NCBI GenBank assembly: GCA_902362365.1
Contig: CABIVQ010000039.1
Location: forward strand, 1 to 31,678
Direction of reading: 5' to 3'
Length of the DNA: 31,678 nt
DNA from: Clostridiaceae bacterium
GTDB lineage: Bacteria; Bacillota; Clostridia; Peptostreptococcales; Peptostreptococcaceae
Shown here: piece after piece, positions 23,984-31,678 of the stretch
How the letters are laid out: the number at the start of each line of letters is the position of its first letter
Position numbering within the stretch: the first letter of the stretch is position 1
Program-made: the position numbers and the translations under genes
Notes under the pieces: model-generated
The model's input: only the letters and a program-made list of their open reading frames with translations
The model's database searches: none
Told to the model about the DNA's origin: nothing

Positions 23984-25324
23984 ATGGAAAACTTTTTATC
24001 ACAGTTAAGTAATATTACAGTTATATTATCTAATGTAATTTGGCCTTTATTTATTCCGTTTTTATTACTAGTAGGGATTTATATATGTAGTCAAGTTTTA
24101 TTAAATATAAGATCTCTTACAACTGAAAAATGTAAATTAAATATTTTACATATTATACCTCAAGCATCGGTATCGCTAGGTGCTATGATGGGAACTGGAA
24201 TTATAATTGGATTTTTAGGAGCATTAAGCACTTTATATATGGGAGGACAAGTATATGTAGAAGGTGTTGCTTTATGGGCATTGCTAGGATCTTCAGTTTT
24301 AATACCGATATCGTATTGTGAAACGTTAATAGCAAAGATTGTTAATATGACTCCTAGAGAGTATATAGCAAAATTTATTTCTAAGAATGCATCAAAACTT
24401 TATGTAGTATCATTAACTCTTTTGTATGTATTTGCTATAGGTGGAGTTCAGTTTAGTGGAATGGATGCTATAATAATAACTACATTAGATAAGGTAGCAG
24501 GAATACAAATTAATGAATTACAAAGATATTTATTTATAATTATTCCGATTATAGGCGTTCTAGCTCTTGTTACATTAAGAAATAGACAAGATGTATTTAT
24601 AAGATCTATGATAAGTATGATATTAATTGCTTCTATAACTTATTTTGTATTCTTTGGAATATTTTTAAGCAAAACTTATGATTACCTTCCAATGTTCATT
24701 AATAAAATGGTTATAGGATTTACAAATCCAGTTAGCATGTTATTTGGAATACCATTAGGTCTTATATTTGGAATGCAAAGAGTTATACAAATTGCAGAAC
24801 CGGGTCTTGGAACATTAGCCCTTGCTGCTACAAAAACTGATTTAAATCCTAGAGTTTCGGCATTAATATCAGCAATAATGACTACTTTTTTAGTAGTTGT
24901 GTCAGTATTAGTAACGTCATATATAGCTTCATATGGATTAAATCAAGATATTATATCCTTTGAAGAAGGTAGTTTACAAAGATTAGTATCTTACTTTGAA
25001 ACTGTAATAAGTGTAACAGGTGGATTTGGTCTAATTGTGTTATTTATATTTATAATTTTATCGGGAATGACTACCTTATTAGGATCTTATTATCTTTTAA
25101 GTCAGACAAGTAAAGGCATATTCAGAAATAAAAAGGTTATATATCTAAGTCTTTTATTAGTTGCAGGAGTTTTATCTGTATATAAATTTGAGATTTTATT
25201 TAACTTATTAAATATACTACTATTTATTTCTACATCATTAAATATAGGTGCGTTAGCTATGTTTGTTGAATTTGAATGGAGTAAATATAAAATAAGAGAA
25301 AATAGAATACAAAAAGCGGCATAA
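23984..25324 (+). CDS. AGCS-like (alanine/glycine:cation symporter family) transporter
   Basis: A 446-residue membrane protein with about ten hydrophobic segments. The region LGAMMGTGIIIGFLGALSTLYMGG, followed by ALLGSSVLIPISYCETLIAKI, corresponds to the N-terminal sodium/substrate core of the AGCS family. AEPGLGTLALAATKTDLNPRVSALISAIMTT (around residue 265-295) matches the family motif with its Gly-Leu-Gly-x-x-x-x-A core. It differs from typical alanine symporters, which have GNxxG and GGPGAxFWMW blocks, so the substrate could differ. A sodium-coupled amino acid uptake role is inferred. Start ATG 23984 with GGGGGAG at 23973-23979; single gene with terminator 25323-25354. Confidence 0.72.
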   Translation: MENFLSQLSNITVILSNVIWPLFIPFLLLVGIYICSQVLLNIRSLTTEKCKLNILHIIPQASVSLGAMMGTGIIIGFLGALSTLYMGGQVYVEGVALWALLGSSVLIPISYCETLIAKIVNMTPREYIAKFISKNASKLYVVSLTLLYVFAIGGVQFSGMDAIIITTLDKVAGIQINELQRYLFIIIPIIGVLALVTLRNRQDVFIRSMISMILIASITYFVFFGIFLSKTYDYLPMFINKMVIGFTNPVSMLFGIPLGLIFGMQRVIQIAEPGLGTLALAATKTDLNPRVSALISAIMTTFLVVVSVLVTSYIASYGLNQDIISFEEGSLQRLVSYFETVISVTGGFGLIVLFIFIILSGMTTLLGSYYLLSQTSKGIFRNKKVIYLSLLLVAGVLSVYKFEILFNLLNILLFISTSLNIGALAMFVEFEWSKYKIRENRIQKAA

Positions 25325-25354
25325 AAAATCGAGGTACATATCTCGATTTTTTTG
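25323..25354 (+). terminator. Terminator after AGCS-like gene
   Basis: AAAAAATCGAG / CTCGATTTTTTT stem with loop GTACATAT, ending in a T-run. Confidence 0.9.
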
Positions 25355-25457
25355 TATATAATTATGGTATAAAACTGAAATAGTAATAAAATATTTTGAT
25401 GTAAACCTATAAATTGCCTATATAACCATATTATTCTTAGAAATAAATTTTAATTTA

Positions 25458-25466
25458 TGATATAAT
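25458..25466 (+). promoter_or_regulatory. Extended -10 promoter candidate before YgiQ gene
   Basis: TGATATAAT about 82 bases upstream of the start; no convincing -35. Confidence 0.4.
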
Positions 25467-25548
25467 TATACATTAGAGTTAAAAATAAGTTTATAGATGT
25501 ATTAAAAAGGATAGAATAAATTTTAAGATAGATTAAGCAGGTGATTAT

Positions 25549-27558
25549 ATGGAAAATAAATTTTTACCAATATGCAAGCAAGATATGATAGATAGAGGTT
25601 GGGACCAGCTGGATTTTGTATTAGTTACGGGTGATTCTTATGTTGATCATCATAGCTTTGGTACAGCAATAATTTCTAGAGTATTAGAAAATGCAGGATA
25701 CAAGGTAGGTATAATAGCTCAACCAAACTGGAAGTCTACAGGTGATTTTATGAAATTAGGAAGACCTAGACTTGGATTTTTAGTTAACTCTGGAAACATG
25801 GATTCAATGGTAAATCATTATTCTGTTAGTAAGAAACAAAGAGATAAAGACCTATATTCTCCAGGTGGGAAAATGGGTTGTAGACCAGATAGAGCTGTAA
25901 TAGTTTACTGTAATAAAATAAGAGAAGCATATAAAGATGTTCCTGTAATAATAGGTGGTATAGAAGCTAGTTTAAGAAGATTTGCTCATTATGACTATTG
26001 GGCTAATAAAGTAAGAAAATCTATACTTGTTGATAGTGGAGCTGATTTATTAGTTTATGGAATGAGTGAAAAGCAAATCGTTGAAGTTGCAGATGCTCTT
26101 AATAATGGATTTGATCCAAAATATATTAGACATATAAATGGTACATGTTATATGGTTGATAGTTTAGATGAAGTATACGAAGATTATGTATTACTTCCAT
26201 CTTATAAAGAAATCTGTGAAGATAAAAAGAAATATGCACAGTCTTTCAAAATGCAATATGATGAACAAGATCCATATAGAGGGAAAGTAATAGTTGAGCC
26301 ATATGGAGATAAATTTTTAGTTCAAAATAAACCAGAAAAACCTTTAAATAGAGAAGAATTAGATGCCGTATATGCATTACCTTACCAAAAAACTTACCAT
26401 CCTATATACAAAGAGATGGGCGGAATACCAGCTATAGAGGAAGTTAAGTTTAGTATAGTGAGTTCAAGGGGATGCTTTGGGAGTTGTTCATTCTGTGCAA
26501 TAACATTCCATCAAGGGAGAGCAGTACAAAGTAGGAGTCATGACTCTATAGTAGAGGAAGCTAAATATATAACTACATTACCAGACTTTAAAGGTTATAT
26601 ACATGATGTTGGTGGACCAACAGCGAACTTTAGACAAGAAGCTTGTAAAAAACAAATTACAAAAGGTGCTTGTAAGCATAGACAATGTTTACATCCAGAC
26701 CCATGTAAGAATTTAAAAGTAGACCATACTGATTTTATAGATTTATTAAGGAAGGTAAGAAGTTTACCTGGAATTAAAAAGGTATTTGTACGTTCTGGAA
26801 TAAGATATGATTATGTTATGGCTGATCAGGATAATAAGTTCTTAAGAGAATTAATTAAGCACCATGTAAGTGGACAATTAAAGGTTGCTCCTGAACATGT
26901 TGCATCAGAAGTATTAGAGCATATGCAAAAGCCAGCTGGTAACACTTATGATAGGTTTAGACAAAAGTTCTTTGCTATAAATGAACAATTAGGTATGAAA
27001 CAATATTTAATACCATACTTAATGTCAAGTCATCCAGGCTCTACATTAAATTCAGCTATAGAACTAGCAGAATACTTAAGAGATACAAACTATCAACCAG
27101 AGCAAGTGCAAGATTTCTATCCAACACCAGGTACATTATCAACAACAATGTTCTATACAGGATTAGATCCACTTACTATGCAAGAAGTATATGTACCTAA
27201 AACAAAGCAAGAAAAAGCAATGCAAAGAGCTTTATTACAATACAGAGCTCCAAGAAACTATGATTTAGTTCATGCAGCACTTGAAGAAGCTGATAGAGAA
27301 GACTTAATTGGATATGGGCCTAAATGTTTAATCAAGCCTAGAGAAGGAAGAGGATACGGATATAGATCTAACTCTAATAATAAAAACGCTAAAGGTAATA
27401 ATAACCAAAGAGGCAACTCATCAAGAAATTCAAGAAATAGTAAAAATGATAGAAATGATAAAAATAGCAAAAACTCTAGAAATAAAAATTCAAGAAATAA
27501 CAAATCACAAGATAGTAGAAATAGCAAAAACTCTACTAATAGAAAGAAAAAAAGATAA
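25549..27558 (+). CDS. YgiQ family radical SAM protein with basic low-complexity tail
   Basis: A 669-residue protein of the YgiQ (UPF0313) radical SAM family. The cluster motif CFGSCSFC gives Cys309, Cys313 and Cys316 for the 4Fe-4S centre that cleaves S-adenosylmethionine. The N-terminal about 200 residues form the cobalamin-binding-like Rossmann part ([39 protein letters not shown]), and the C-terminal about 200 carry [14 protein letters not shown] and [20 protein letters not shown]. The reaction is unknown. The last 64 residues (606-669) are almost only Asn, Ser, Arg and Lys, a disordered positive tail that could touch RNA or another acidic partner. Start ATG 25549 with AGGTGAT (25539-25545). 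Confidence 0.92.
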   Translation: MENKFLPICKQDMIDRGWDQLDFVLVTGDSYVDHHSFGTAIISRVLENAGYKVGIIAQPNWKSTGDFMKLGRPRLGFLVNSGNMDSMVNHYSVSKKQRDKDLYSPGGKMGCRPDRAVIVYCNKIREAYKDVPVIIGGIEASLRRFAHYDYWANKVRKSILVDSGADLLVYGMSEKQIVEVADALNNGFDPKYIRHINGTCYMVDSLDEVYEDYVLLPSYKEICEDKKKYAQSFKMQYDEQDPYRGKVIVEPYGDKFLVQNKPEKPLNREELDAVYALPYQKTYHPIYKEMGGIPAIEEVKFSIVSSRGCFGSCSFCAITFHQGRAVQSRSHDSIVEEAKYITTLPDFKGYIHDVGGPTANFRQEACKKQITKGACKHRQCLHPDPCKNLKVDHTDFIDLLRKVRSLPGIKKVFVRSGIRYDYVMADQDNKFLRELIKHHVSGQLKVAPEHVASEVLEHMQKPAGNTYDRFRQKFFAINEQLGMKQYLIPYLMSSHPGSTLNSAIELAEYLRDTNYQPEQVQDFYPTPGTLSTTMFYTGLDPLTMQEVYVPKTKQEKAMQRALLQYRAPRNYDLVHAALEEADREDLIGYGPKCLIKPREGRGYGYRSNSNNKNAKGNNNQRGNSSRNSRNSKNDRNDKNSKNSRNKNSRNNKSQDSRNSKNSTNRKKKR

Positions 27559-27584
27559 TAATAAAAATACAAGAAGATAATAAT

Positions 27585-27618
27585 AAAGGATATGAGAGTA
27601 TGTCATATCCTTTATTTA
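27585..27618 (+). terminator. Terminator after YgiQ gene
   Basis: AAAGGATATGA (27585-27595) pairs perfectly with TCATATCCTTT (27603-27613); the T-tract is interrupted (TTTATTT). Confidence 0.75.
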
Positions 27619-27662
27619 ATTATAAAATGATAATTTAAGGTTTATTAAATAATAAAAACTAA

Positions 27663-27794
27663 TAAATGTTTATAAAAAAAGTAAATATGAGATAGAAGAA
27701 TTAATAGGATATTTATAGAAAAAATCGACCAATATTGACATTTATTTTAATTACATTTATACTAAAATTTGCGTGAATTTTAAATGTTTATAAA
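27663..27794 (+). repeat. Two 14-base direct repeats flanking the ECF promoter
   Basis: TAAATGTTTATAAA occurs exactly at 27663-27676 and at 27781-27794, either side of the promoter 27735-27763. They may be regulator sites. Confidence 0.5.
27735..27763 (+). promoter_or_regulatory. Strong sigma-A promoter for the ECF operon
   Basis: TTGACA (27735-27740), exactly 17 bases, TATACT (27758-27763). The leader is about 55 bases, too short for a known vitamin riboswitch, and none is seen in 27619-27824. Confidence 0.8.
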
Positions 27795-27824
27795 TAAAAA
27801 TTAAAAATAGAGAGGAAAGAGAAT

Positions 27825-28376
27825 ATGGGTAAAAAATCTTCAATACAAACTATAGTTGCTATAGGTATAGGAGCTGCAGTTTTCATGATATTAGGAAGGT
27901 TTGGTTCAATACCTACAGGTATACCAAATACTAATATAGAAACTTCATATGCATACTTAGCATTAATGTCAGTTGTATATGGTCCAGTAGCAGGTCTTTT
28001 AATAGGACTTATAGGACATGGATTAAAAGATCTAGTATTCTATGGTATGCCTTGGTTTAGTTGGGTAATAGCATCAGGAATAGTTGGTCTAGTAATAGGT
28101 CTTTCATCAAAGAAACTGAATATAGAGGGTGGATTTGGAAAAAAACAAATAATAATATTTAACATAACTCAAATTATAGCAAATGCAATAGCCTGGTTTG
28201 TAGTAGCGCCAGGACTAGATATAATTATATATGCAGAACCTGCAAATAAAGTATTTATACAAGGTATTGTAGGCGGAGTATCTAATATGATCACTGTAGC
28301 AGTACTAGGTACATTAATTTTATCTACTTATTCTAAAGTTAAGATGAAGAGCGGAAGTTTAAGAATAGAAGAGTAA
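27825..28376 (+). CDS. ECF transporter S component, UPF0397 family
   Basis: A 183-residue membrane protein with about five or six membrane segments. [21 protein letters not shown] (residues 17-37) is the hallmark of the UPF0397 group of substrate-binding S components, followed by [35 protein letters not shown]. The S component captures the vitamin or related molecule and docks on the EcfA/EcfT energy module. Automatic databases sometimes call the group riboflavin-type, but the substrate is not proved and the gene has no FMN, TPP or other riboswitch here to support one. First gene of a three-gene operon. Start ATG 27825 behind GAGAGGAAA. Confidence 0.88.
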   Translation: MGKKSSIQTIVAIGIGAAVFMILGRFGSIPTGIPNTNIETSYAYLALMSVVYGPVAGLLIGLIGHGLKDLVFYGMPWFSWVIASGIVGLVIGLSSKKLNIEGGFGKKQIIIFNITQIIANAIAWFVVAPGLDIIIYAEPANKVFIQGIVGGVSNMITVAVLGTLILSTYSKVKMKSGSLRIEE

Positions 28377-28395
28377 GTTGTAGAAGGAGATAGGA

Positions 28396-30096
28396 ATGAA
28401 AAGAAAGATAATAGAGTTTAAGGACTATAGTTTTCAATACAGGGTACAATCAGAGCCTACTCTTAAAAATATAAATTTAACTATATATGAAGGAGAAAAA
28501 GTACTTATAGTAGGACCTTCTGGCTCTGGTAAAAGTACTTTAGCTCATTGTCTTAACGGATTAGTTCCATTTTATTACAGTGGAAAGGTATCTGGAGAAC
28601 TATTAGTAGATGGTGAAAATGTAGACAAGAAAAATATATTTGATCTATCTAAGATAATAGGAACAGTCCTACAAGATCCAGATAGTCAATTTATAGGTTT
28701 AACAGTAGGAGAAGATATAGCATTTAAGCTTGAAAATTACTGTGTAGAGCAGGAAGAGATGAAATCTATGGTAAAGGAATCTGCAAAGTTAGTAGATATA
28801 GATAAGGAGTTGGAATCATCTCCTTATAGATTATCTGGAGGGCAAAAGCAAAGAGTTACACTTGCAGGAGTAACTGTAGATGATGTGAAAATACTTTTAT
28901 TTGATGAGCCTTTAGCAAGTTTAGATCCACTTACAGGTAAAAGTGCTATAGAATTAATAGATAATATAAAGAATAAGAATAATAAGACTATGATAATAGT
29001 TGAACATAGACTAGAAGATGTTTTATACAAAGATATAGATAGAATAATAGTTATGGATGGTGGAGAAATTATTGCAGACACGACACCAAATGAAATATTA
29101 TCGACTGATATATTAAAAGAAATCGGAGTTCGTGAACCTTTATATATATCAGCATTAAAATACGCAAATTGTAAAATAACTCCAGAAATTAATCCGGAGA
29201 GTATAGAAAAAATAAATTTAGATAATTGTAAGGATAAGCTAAAAGCTTGGTATTCAAATATAGGGGAGTCTAATATAAAAGAAGATAATTCTCCGATACT
29301 TGAAGTTGAGGATTTAAGTTTCTCATATAGTGAAGAAAAGAAAATACTTAAAAATGTTTCATTTAAGATAAATAAAGGTGATATGGCTAGTATCGTAGGT
29401 AAAAATGGAGCTGGAAAATCTACTATATCAAAATTAATATGTGGTTTTTATAAGCCTACATCAGGGAAGGTATTATTTGATGGAAAAGATATTGTAAATA
29501 AAACTATTAAAGAGCGTTCTGAAAAAATAGGATTTGTAATGCAAAATCCAAATCAAATGATATCTAAGTCAATGATATTTGACGAAGTTGCTTTTGGTCT
29601 TAGAATAAGAGGATACTCTGAGGAAGAAGTTAAAGAACGAGTTTATAAGGTCCTTGAGATATGTGGACTGTATAAGTTTAGAAACTGGCCTATATCAGCA
29701 CTTAGCTTTGGTCAAAAGAAAAGAGTTACAATAGCATCAATACTTGTTTTAAATCCAGAAGTAATAATTCTAGATGAGCCTACTGCGGGGCAAGATTTCA
29801 AACATTATTCGGAAATAATGGAGTTTTTAGTAGAGCTAAATAGACAAGGTGTTACTATAATAATGATTACTCATGATATGCATTTAATGTTAGAATATAC
29901 TAATAAAGTAATTGTATTATCAGAAGGTGAAAAAATAGCAGACGATACTGCTATAAATATATTAACAAACAATAAAGTCATAGAGAAAGCTAATTTGAAG
30001 GAGACTTCGTTATATGAATTAGCTCAAAAATGTGAAATAGATGATGAGAAATCTTTTATAAAAAGATTTATAGATTATGATAGGAGGGTGAGATAA
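28396..30096 (+). CDS. ECF transporter ATPase with two fused nucleotide-binding domains
   Basis: A 566-residue cytoplasmic ATPase made of two ABC domains. Domain 1 (about 5-240): Walker A GPSGSGKST at 40-48, Q-loop LQDPDSQF, signature LSGGQ at 146-150, Walker B ILLFDEP at 166-172, H-loop VEHR. Domain 2 (about 303-540): Walker A GKNGAGKST at 336-344, signature LSFGQ at 437-441, Walker B VIILDEP, H-loop ITHD. The Phe in the second signature replaces the usual Gly, so the two ATP sites may differ in activity. The fusion takes the place of separate EcfA1 and EcfA2. Start ATG 28396 lies 20 bases after the S gene, with AAGGAG (28384-28389). EcfT follows after two bases. Confidence 0.93.
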   Translation: MKRKIIEFKDYSFQYRVQSEPTLKNINLTIYEGEKVLIVGPSGSGKSTLAHCLNGLVPFYYSGKVSGELLVDGENVDKKNIFDLSKIIGTVLQDPDSQFIGLTVGEDIAFKLENYCVEQEEMKSMVKESAKLVDIDKELESSPYRLSGGQKQRVTLAGVTVDDVKILLFDEPLASLDPLTGKSAIELIDNIKNKNNKTMIIVEHRLEDVLYKDIDRIIVMDGGEIIADTTPNEILSTDILKEIGVREPLYISALKYANCKITPEINPESIEKINLDNCKDKLKAWYSNIGESNIKEDNSPILEVEDLSFSYSEEKKILKNVSFKINKGDMASIVGKNGAGKSTISKLICGFYKPTSGKVLFDGKDIVNKTIKERSEKIGFVMQNPNQMISKSMIFDEVAFGLRIRGYSEEEVKERVYKVLEICGLYKFRNWPISALSFGQKKRVTIASILVLNPEVIILDEPTAGQDFKHYSEIMEFLVELNRQGVTIIMITHDMHLMLEYTNKVIVLSEGEKIADDTAINILTNNKVIEKANLKETSLYELAQKCEIDDEKSFIKRFIDYDRRVR

Positions 30097-30098
30097 AT

Positions 30099-30929
30099 AT
30101 GAATTCAGAAATGTTATCATATATAAAGAAAGATTCTCCTATACATAAGTTAACAGGTGCCACAAAGCTTATAGTTTTTTTACTATGGGCAGTGGCAGCT
30201 ATGGTAACTTACGATACTAGACTTTTAGTAGGTATGCTTATTATAGGACTCTTATCATTTAAAATTTCTAAGATAGAATTTAAAGAAATTTCATTTGTAC
30301 TTTACTTTATATTAATCTTTTTACTTTTAAATGCTATAATGATATTTGTATTTTCTCCTGAAGAAGGGGTACAAATATATGGTAGTAGAACGGTATTGTT
30401 TCATTTAGTTGGGTCGTATACAGTGACGGTAGAGCAATTATTTTATGAACTTAATGTTGTATTAAAGTACTTTGCAACAATTCCTATGGCATTACTATTT
30501 ATCTTAACAACTGATCCTAGTGAGTTTGCAGCATCTTTAAATAAACTAGGTGTTAGTTATAAGGCATCATATTCAGTATCAATTGCATTACGATATATAC
30601 CGGATATACAAAGAGACTATAAGGATATAGCATTTGCCCAACAATCAAGAGGAATTGATTTATCTAATAAAGAGAAACTATTTAAAAGAATAAAGAATTC
30701 AGCATCTATACTTATGCCACTTATTTTTTCTAGTCTAGAAAGAATTGATAAAATAAGTATAGCGATGGAGCTAAGAGCGTTTGGAAATAGCAATAAGCGC
30801 ACATGGTATAAAAGAAAAGATTTCACAAAGAATGATTATATTACGATAATATTATTCGTATTAATAGTATTATTATCTATAATATTAGTTAAAGTGAATG
30901 GTGGAAGATTCTATAATCCATTTATATAA
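30099..30929 (+). CDS. ecfT: ECF transporter T component
   Basis: A 276-residue membrane protein with about five or six membrane segments, the EcfT coupling subunit. The two cytoplasmic coupling motifs are visible: AQQSRGID (around 184-191) and AMELRAFG (around 222-229), both the A-R-G type that bind the ATPases. It links ATP hydrolysis to tilting of the S component. The start is ATG 30099, two bases after the ATPase stop, and the GGAGGGTGA site lies inside the end of the ATPase gene, so the two are probably translated together. The operon ends at the terminator 30937-30980. Confidence 0.92.
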   Translation: MNSEMLSYIKKDSPIHKLTGATKLIVFLLWAVAAMVTYDTRLLVGMLIIGLLSFKISKIEFKEISFVLYFILIFLLLNAIMIFVFSPEEGVQIYGSRTVLFHLVGSYTVTVEQLFYELNVVLKYFATIPMALLFILTTDPSEFAASLNKLGVSYKASYSVSIALRYIPDIQRDYKDIAFAQQSRGIDLSNKEKLFKRIKNSASILMPLIFSSLERIDKISIAMELRAFGNSNKRTWYKRKDFTKNDYITIILFVLIVLLSIILVKVNGGRFYNPFI

Positions 30930-30936
30930 GTTAAAG

Positions 30937-30980
30937 AGCTAATCTTAAAATAGTTAATTTATTTTGAGACTAGCTTTTTT
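30937..30980 (+). terminator. Terminator of the ECF operon
   Basis: Arms of 16 bases (30937-30952 and 30960-30975, one mismatch and one wobble) followed by TTTTT. Confidence 0.8.
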
Positions 30981-31145
30981 ATTGAATTAAAAATAATAGG
31001 TAGTTTAATAATTGATATTAATTTCATAAAAAATATATTTTTACAATTTTAGTGAAAAGTTATGAAGTAATATAAATTTTTCTAGTAATTAATAGTAGTA
31101 AAATTTATTTCTTGTGGAAACCTAAGATAAAAGAAGGAGGTTAAT

Positions 31146-31346
31146 GTGAGAAAAGATAAACAAAGTAAAAGAACATTAGATGAAAATCCTCAATTAACAG
31201 ATTTAGTTAATCATGGTCAAACTTATACCGAAATAAGAAATATAATAGAAGATGAGAATGAGGAAGTAAGAAAAAAAGTTAATAAAGAAGGTGATGTAAA
31301 AGCACCTTCATATAAAGATATACACATATACAATAATAAATTCTAA
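31146..31346 (+). CDS. Small hydrophilic protein, 66 aa, unknown
   Basis: A 66-residue, very charged protein starting at GTG 31146, set by AAGGAGG (31134-31140). The nearby ATG 31144 is followed at once by TGA and cannot be used. The protein has no Cys, no signal and no membrane segment; the middle, LTDLVNHGQTYTEIRNIIEDENEEVRKK, should form one or two helices. I do not recognise a family. It has a strong ribosome binding site and its own terminator, which supports a real gene. The preceding gap 30981-31145 is AT-rich. Confidence 0.65.
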   Translation: MRKDKQSKRTLDENPQLTDLVNHGQTYTEIRNIIEDENEEVRKKVNKEGDVKAPSYKDIHIYNNKF

Positions 31347-31352
31347 GATAAA

Positions 31353-31390
31353 AATAAGCCACTTAATATTAATTTAAGATGGCTTATTTT
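31353..31390 (+). terminator. Terminator after the small protein
   Basis: AATAAGCCACTTAA pairs with TTAAGATGGCTTATT with one bulge, ending in TTTT. Confidence 0.85.
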
Positions 31391-31412
31391 ATGTAATATA
31401 TAATGCTAAAAT

Positions 31413-31456
31413 AAAAAGCATGTATTGATAAATTTAATACCAAAACATGCTTTTTA
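31413..31456. terminator. Second, bidirectional hairpin terminator
   Basis: AAAAAGCATGT (31413-31423) and ACATGCTTTTT (31445-31455) pair perfectly over 11 bases with A and T runs. No gene lies between it and the first terminator. Confidence 0.7.
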
Positions 31457-31473
31457 CTTTATATAAATTACTT

Positions 31474-31578
31474 AATTAACTCGTTGTGCTAGTTAATTTT
31501 TACAATAATAAAACTCCAACAAATATAGTATTCTAAGATTGCATCACCAATCTAAAGGAGGGTTACTATATGTTGGAG
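31474..31578. repeat. Stacked inverted repeats ahead of and over the transposase start
   Basis: AATTAACT (31474-31481) / AGTTAATT (31491-31498) is followed by TTTTT. CTCCAACA..ATATAGTA (31514-31530) pairs with TACTATATGTTGGAG (31564-31578) across the start codon. AGATTG (31536-31541) / CAATCT (31548-31553) is nested inside, just ahead of the AAAGGAGG site (31555-31562). Confidence 0.55.
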
Positions 31579-31678
31579 CTTAATAATTATTATATCCAAG
31601 AAGTAAAAAATTTAACTGACTTATTTACTATAATTTTTACAATAGTTGATGATATATACAATGATATTATTCCTATAA
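31570..31678 (+). CDS. IS982-like transposase, N-terminus (runs off window)
   Basis: Frame starting at ATG 31570 behind AAAGGAGG and open to the right edge, 36 codons visible. The text begins MLELNNYYIQEVKNLTDLF and continues with IFTIVDDIYNDIIPI, which resembles the opening of IS982-family DDE transposases (D-L-F/I, then V-D-D-x-Y). The catalytic part lies outside the window, so identity rests on a short stretch and on the stacked inverted repeats before it. Confidence 0.55.
   Translation, partial: MLELNNYYIQEVKNLTDLFTIIFTIVDDIYNDIIPI

Noticed and set aside
27270..27572. Leftward open frame rich in Leu and Phe
   Set aside because: It is the complement of the Asn/Ser/Arg/Lys-rich tail of the YgiQ gene; its composition follows from that and it has no ribosome binding site.
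1..31678. CRISPR array, tRNA or rRNA genes, prophage or toxin-antitoxin pair
   Set aside because: I saw no regularly spaced repeats, no tRNA cloverleaf or CCA-type ends and no phage or toxin-antitoxin gene pattern on either strand by reading; a tRNAscan or CRISPR search was not possible.

Overview
This window looks like a chromosomal stretch from a low-GC, spore-forming Clostridia species, most likely Peptostreptococcaceae (the Clostridioides/Paraclostridium/Romboutsia neighbourhood). That inference rests on the very AT-rich sequence, strong AGGAGG/GGGGTGAT ribosome binding sites, frequent TTG/GTG starts, a CotF-type spore coat protein, RNase J, a short-form NadB and a UPF0397-type ECF transporter. 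Both window ends lie inside transposase genes, so the window may be an assembly contig that stops at repeated IS copies. I see no tRNA, rRNA, CRISPR array, prophage or defence island.

Layout. 1-300: 5' end of a leftward zinc-ribbon transposase. 322-2419: a protein I cannot name and a lipoprotein with a metallopeptidase motif. 2522-5091: CotF-like coat protein (leftward), RNase J, and a small hydrophobic protein. 5218-8922: YhcH family protein, DUF1846 protein and DNA polymerase IV (dinB). 8955-10367: a complete promoter, cobalamin riboswitch and terminator in front of a ruined asparagine synthase gene. 10420-14322: a Crp/Fnr-type regulator divergent from the overlapping nadA-nadB-nadC operon for de novo NAD synthesis, with a Crp-geometry palindrome beside the nad promoter. 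14487-18299: an intact MATE efflux gene, an internally duplicated unknown protein whose normal start codon is missing, and a second MATE gene broken by one stop codon. 18577-21698: sfsA, an S1-domain protein and a PHP phosphoesterase, with a structured inverted-repeat element between the last two. 21777-23735: a leftward CPBP membrane protease, a PaaI-type thioesterase and a DUF1015 remnant. 23984-27558: an AGCS-like transporter and a YgiQ-type radical SAM protein. 27825-30929: a three-gene ECF vitamin transporter operon (S component, double ATPase, EcfT). 31146-31346: a small unknown protein. 31353-31678: stacked hairpins and the start of an IS982-like transposase.

Most genes are single-gene transcription units closed by clear hairpin terminators; nadABC and the ECF trio are the true operons. 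Gene decay is the main theme of the middle: asnB, the second MATE gene, DUF1015 and probably the duplicated-repeat gene carry lesions within about 14 kb. The most interesting items are the orphaned cobalamin riboswitch, the start-codon-less repeat protein, the structured element at 20779-20930, the Crp-like operator at nadA, repeated motifs flanking the ECF and DUF1846 promoters, a triple TATAAT tract before sfsA, and hairpins over the start regions of both transposases.
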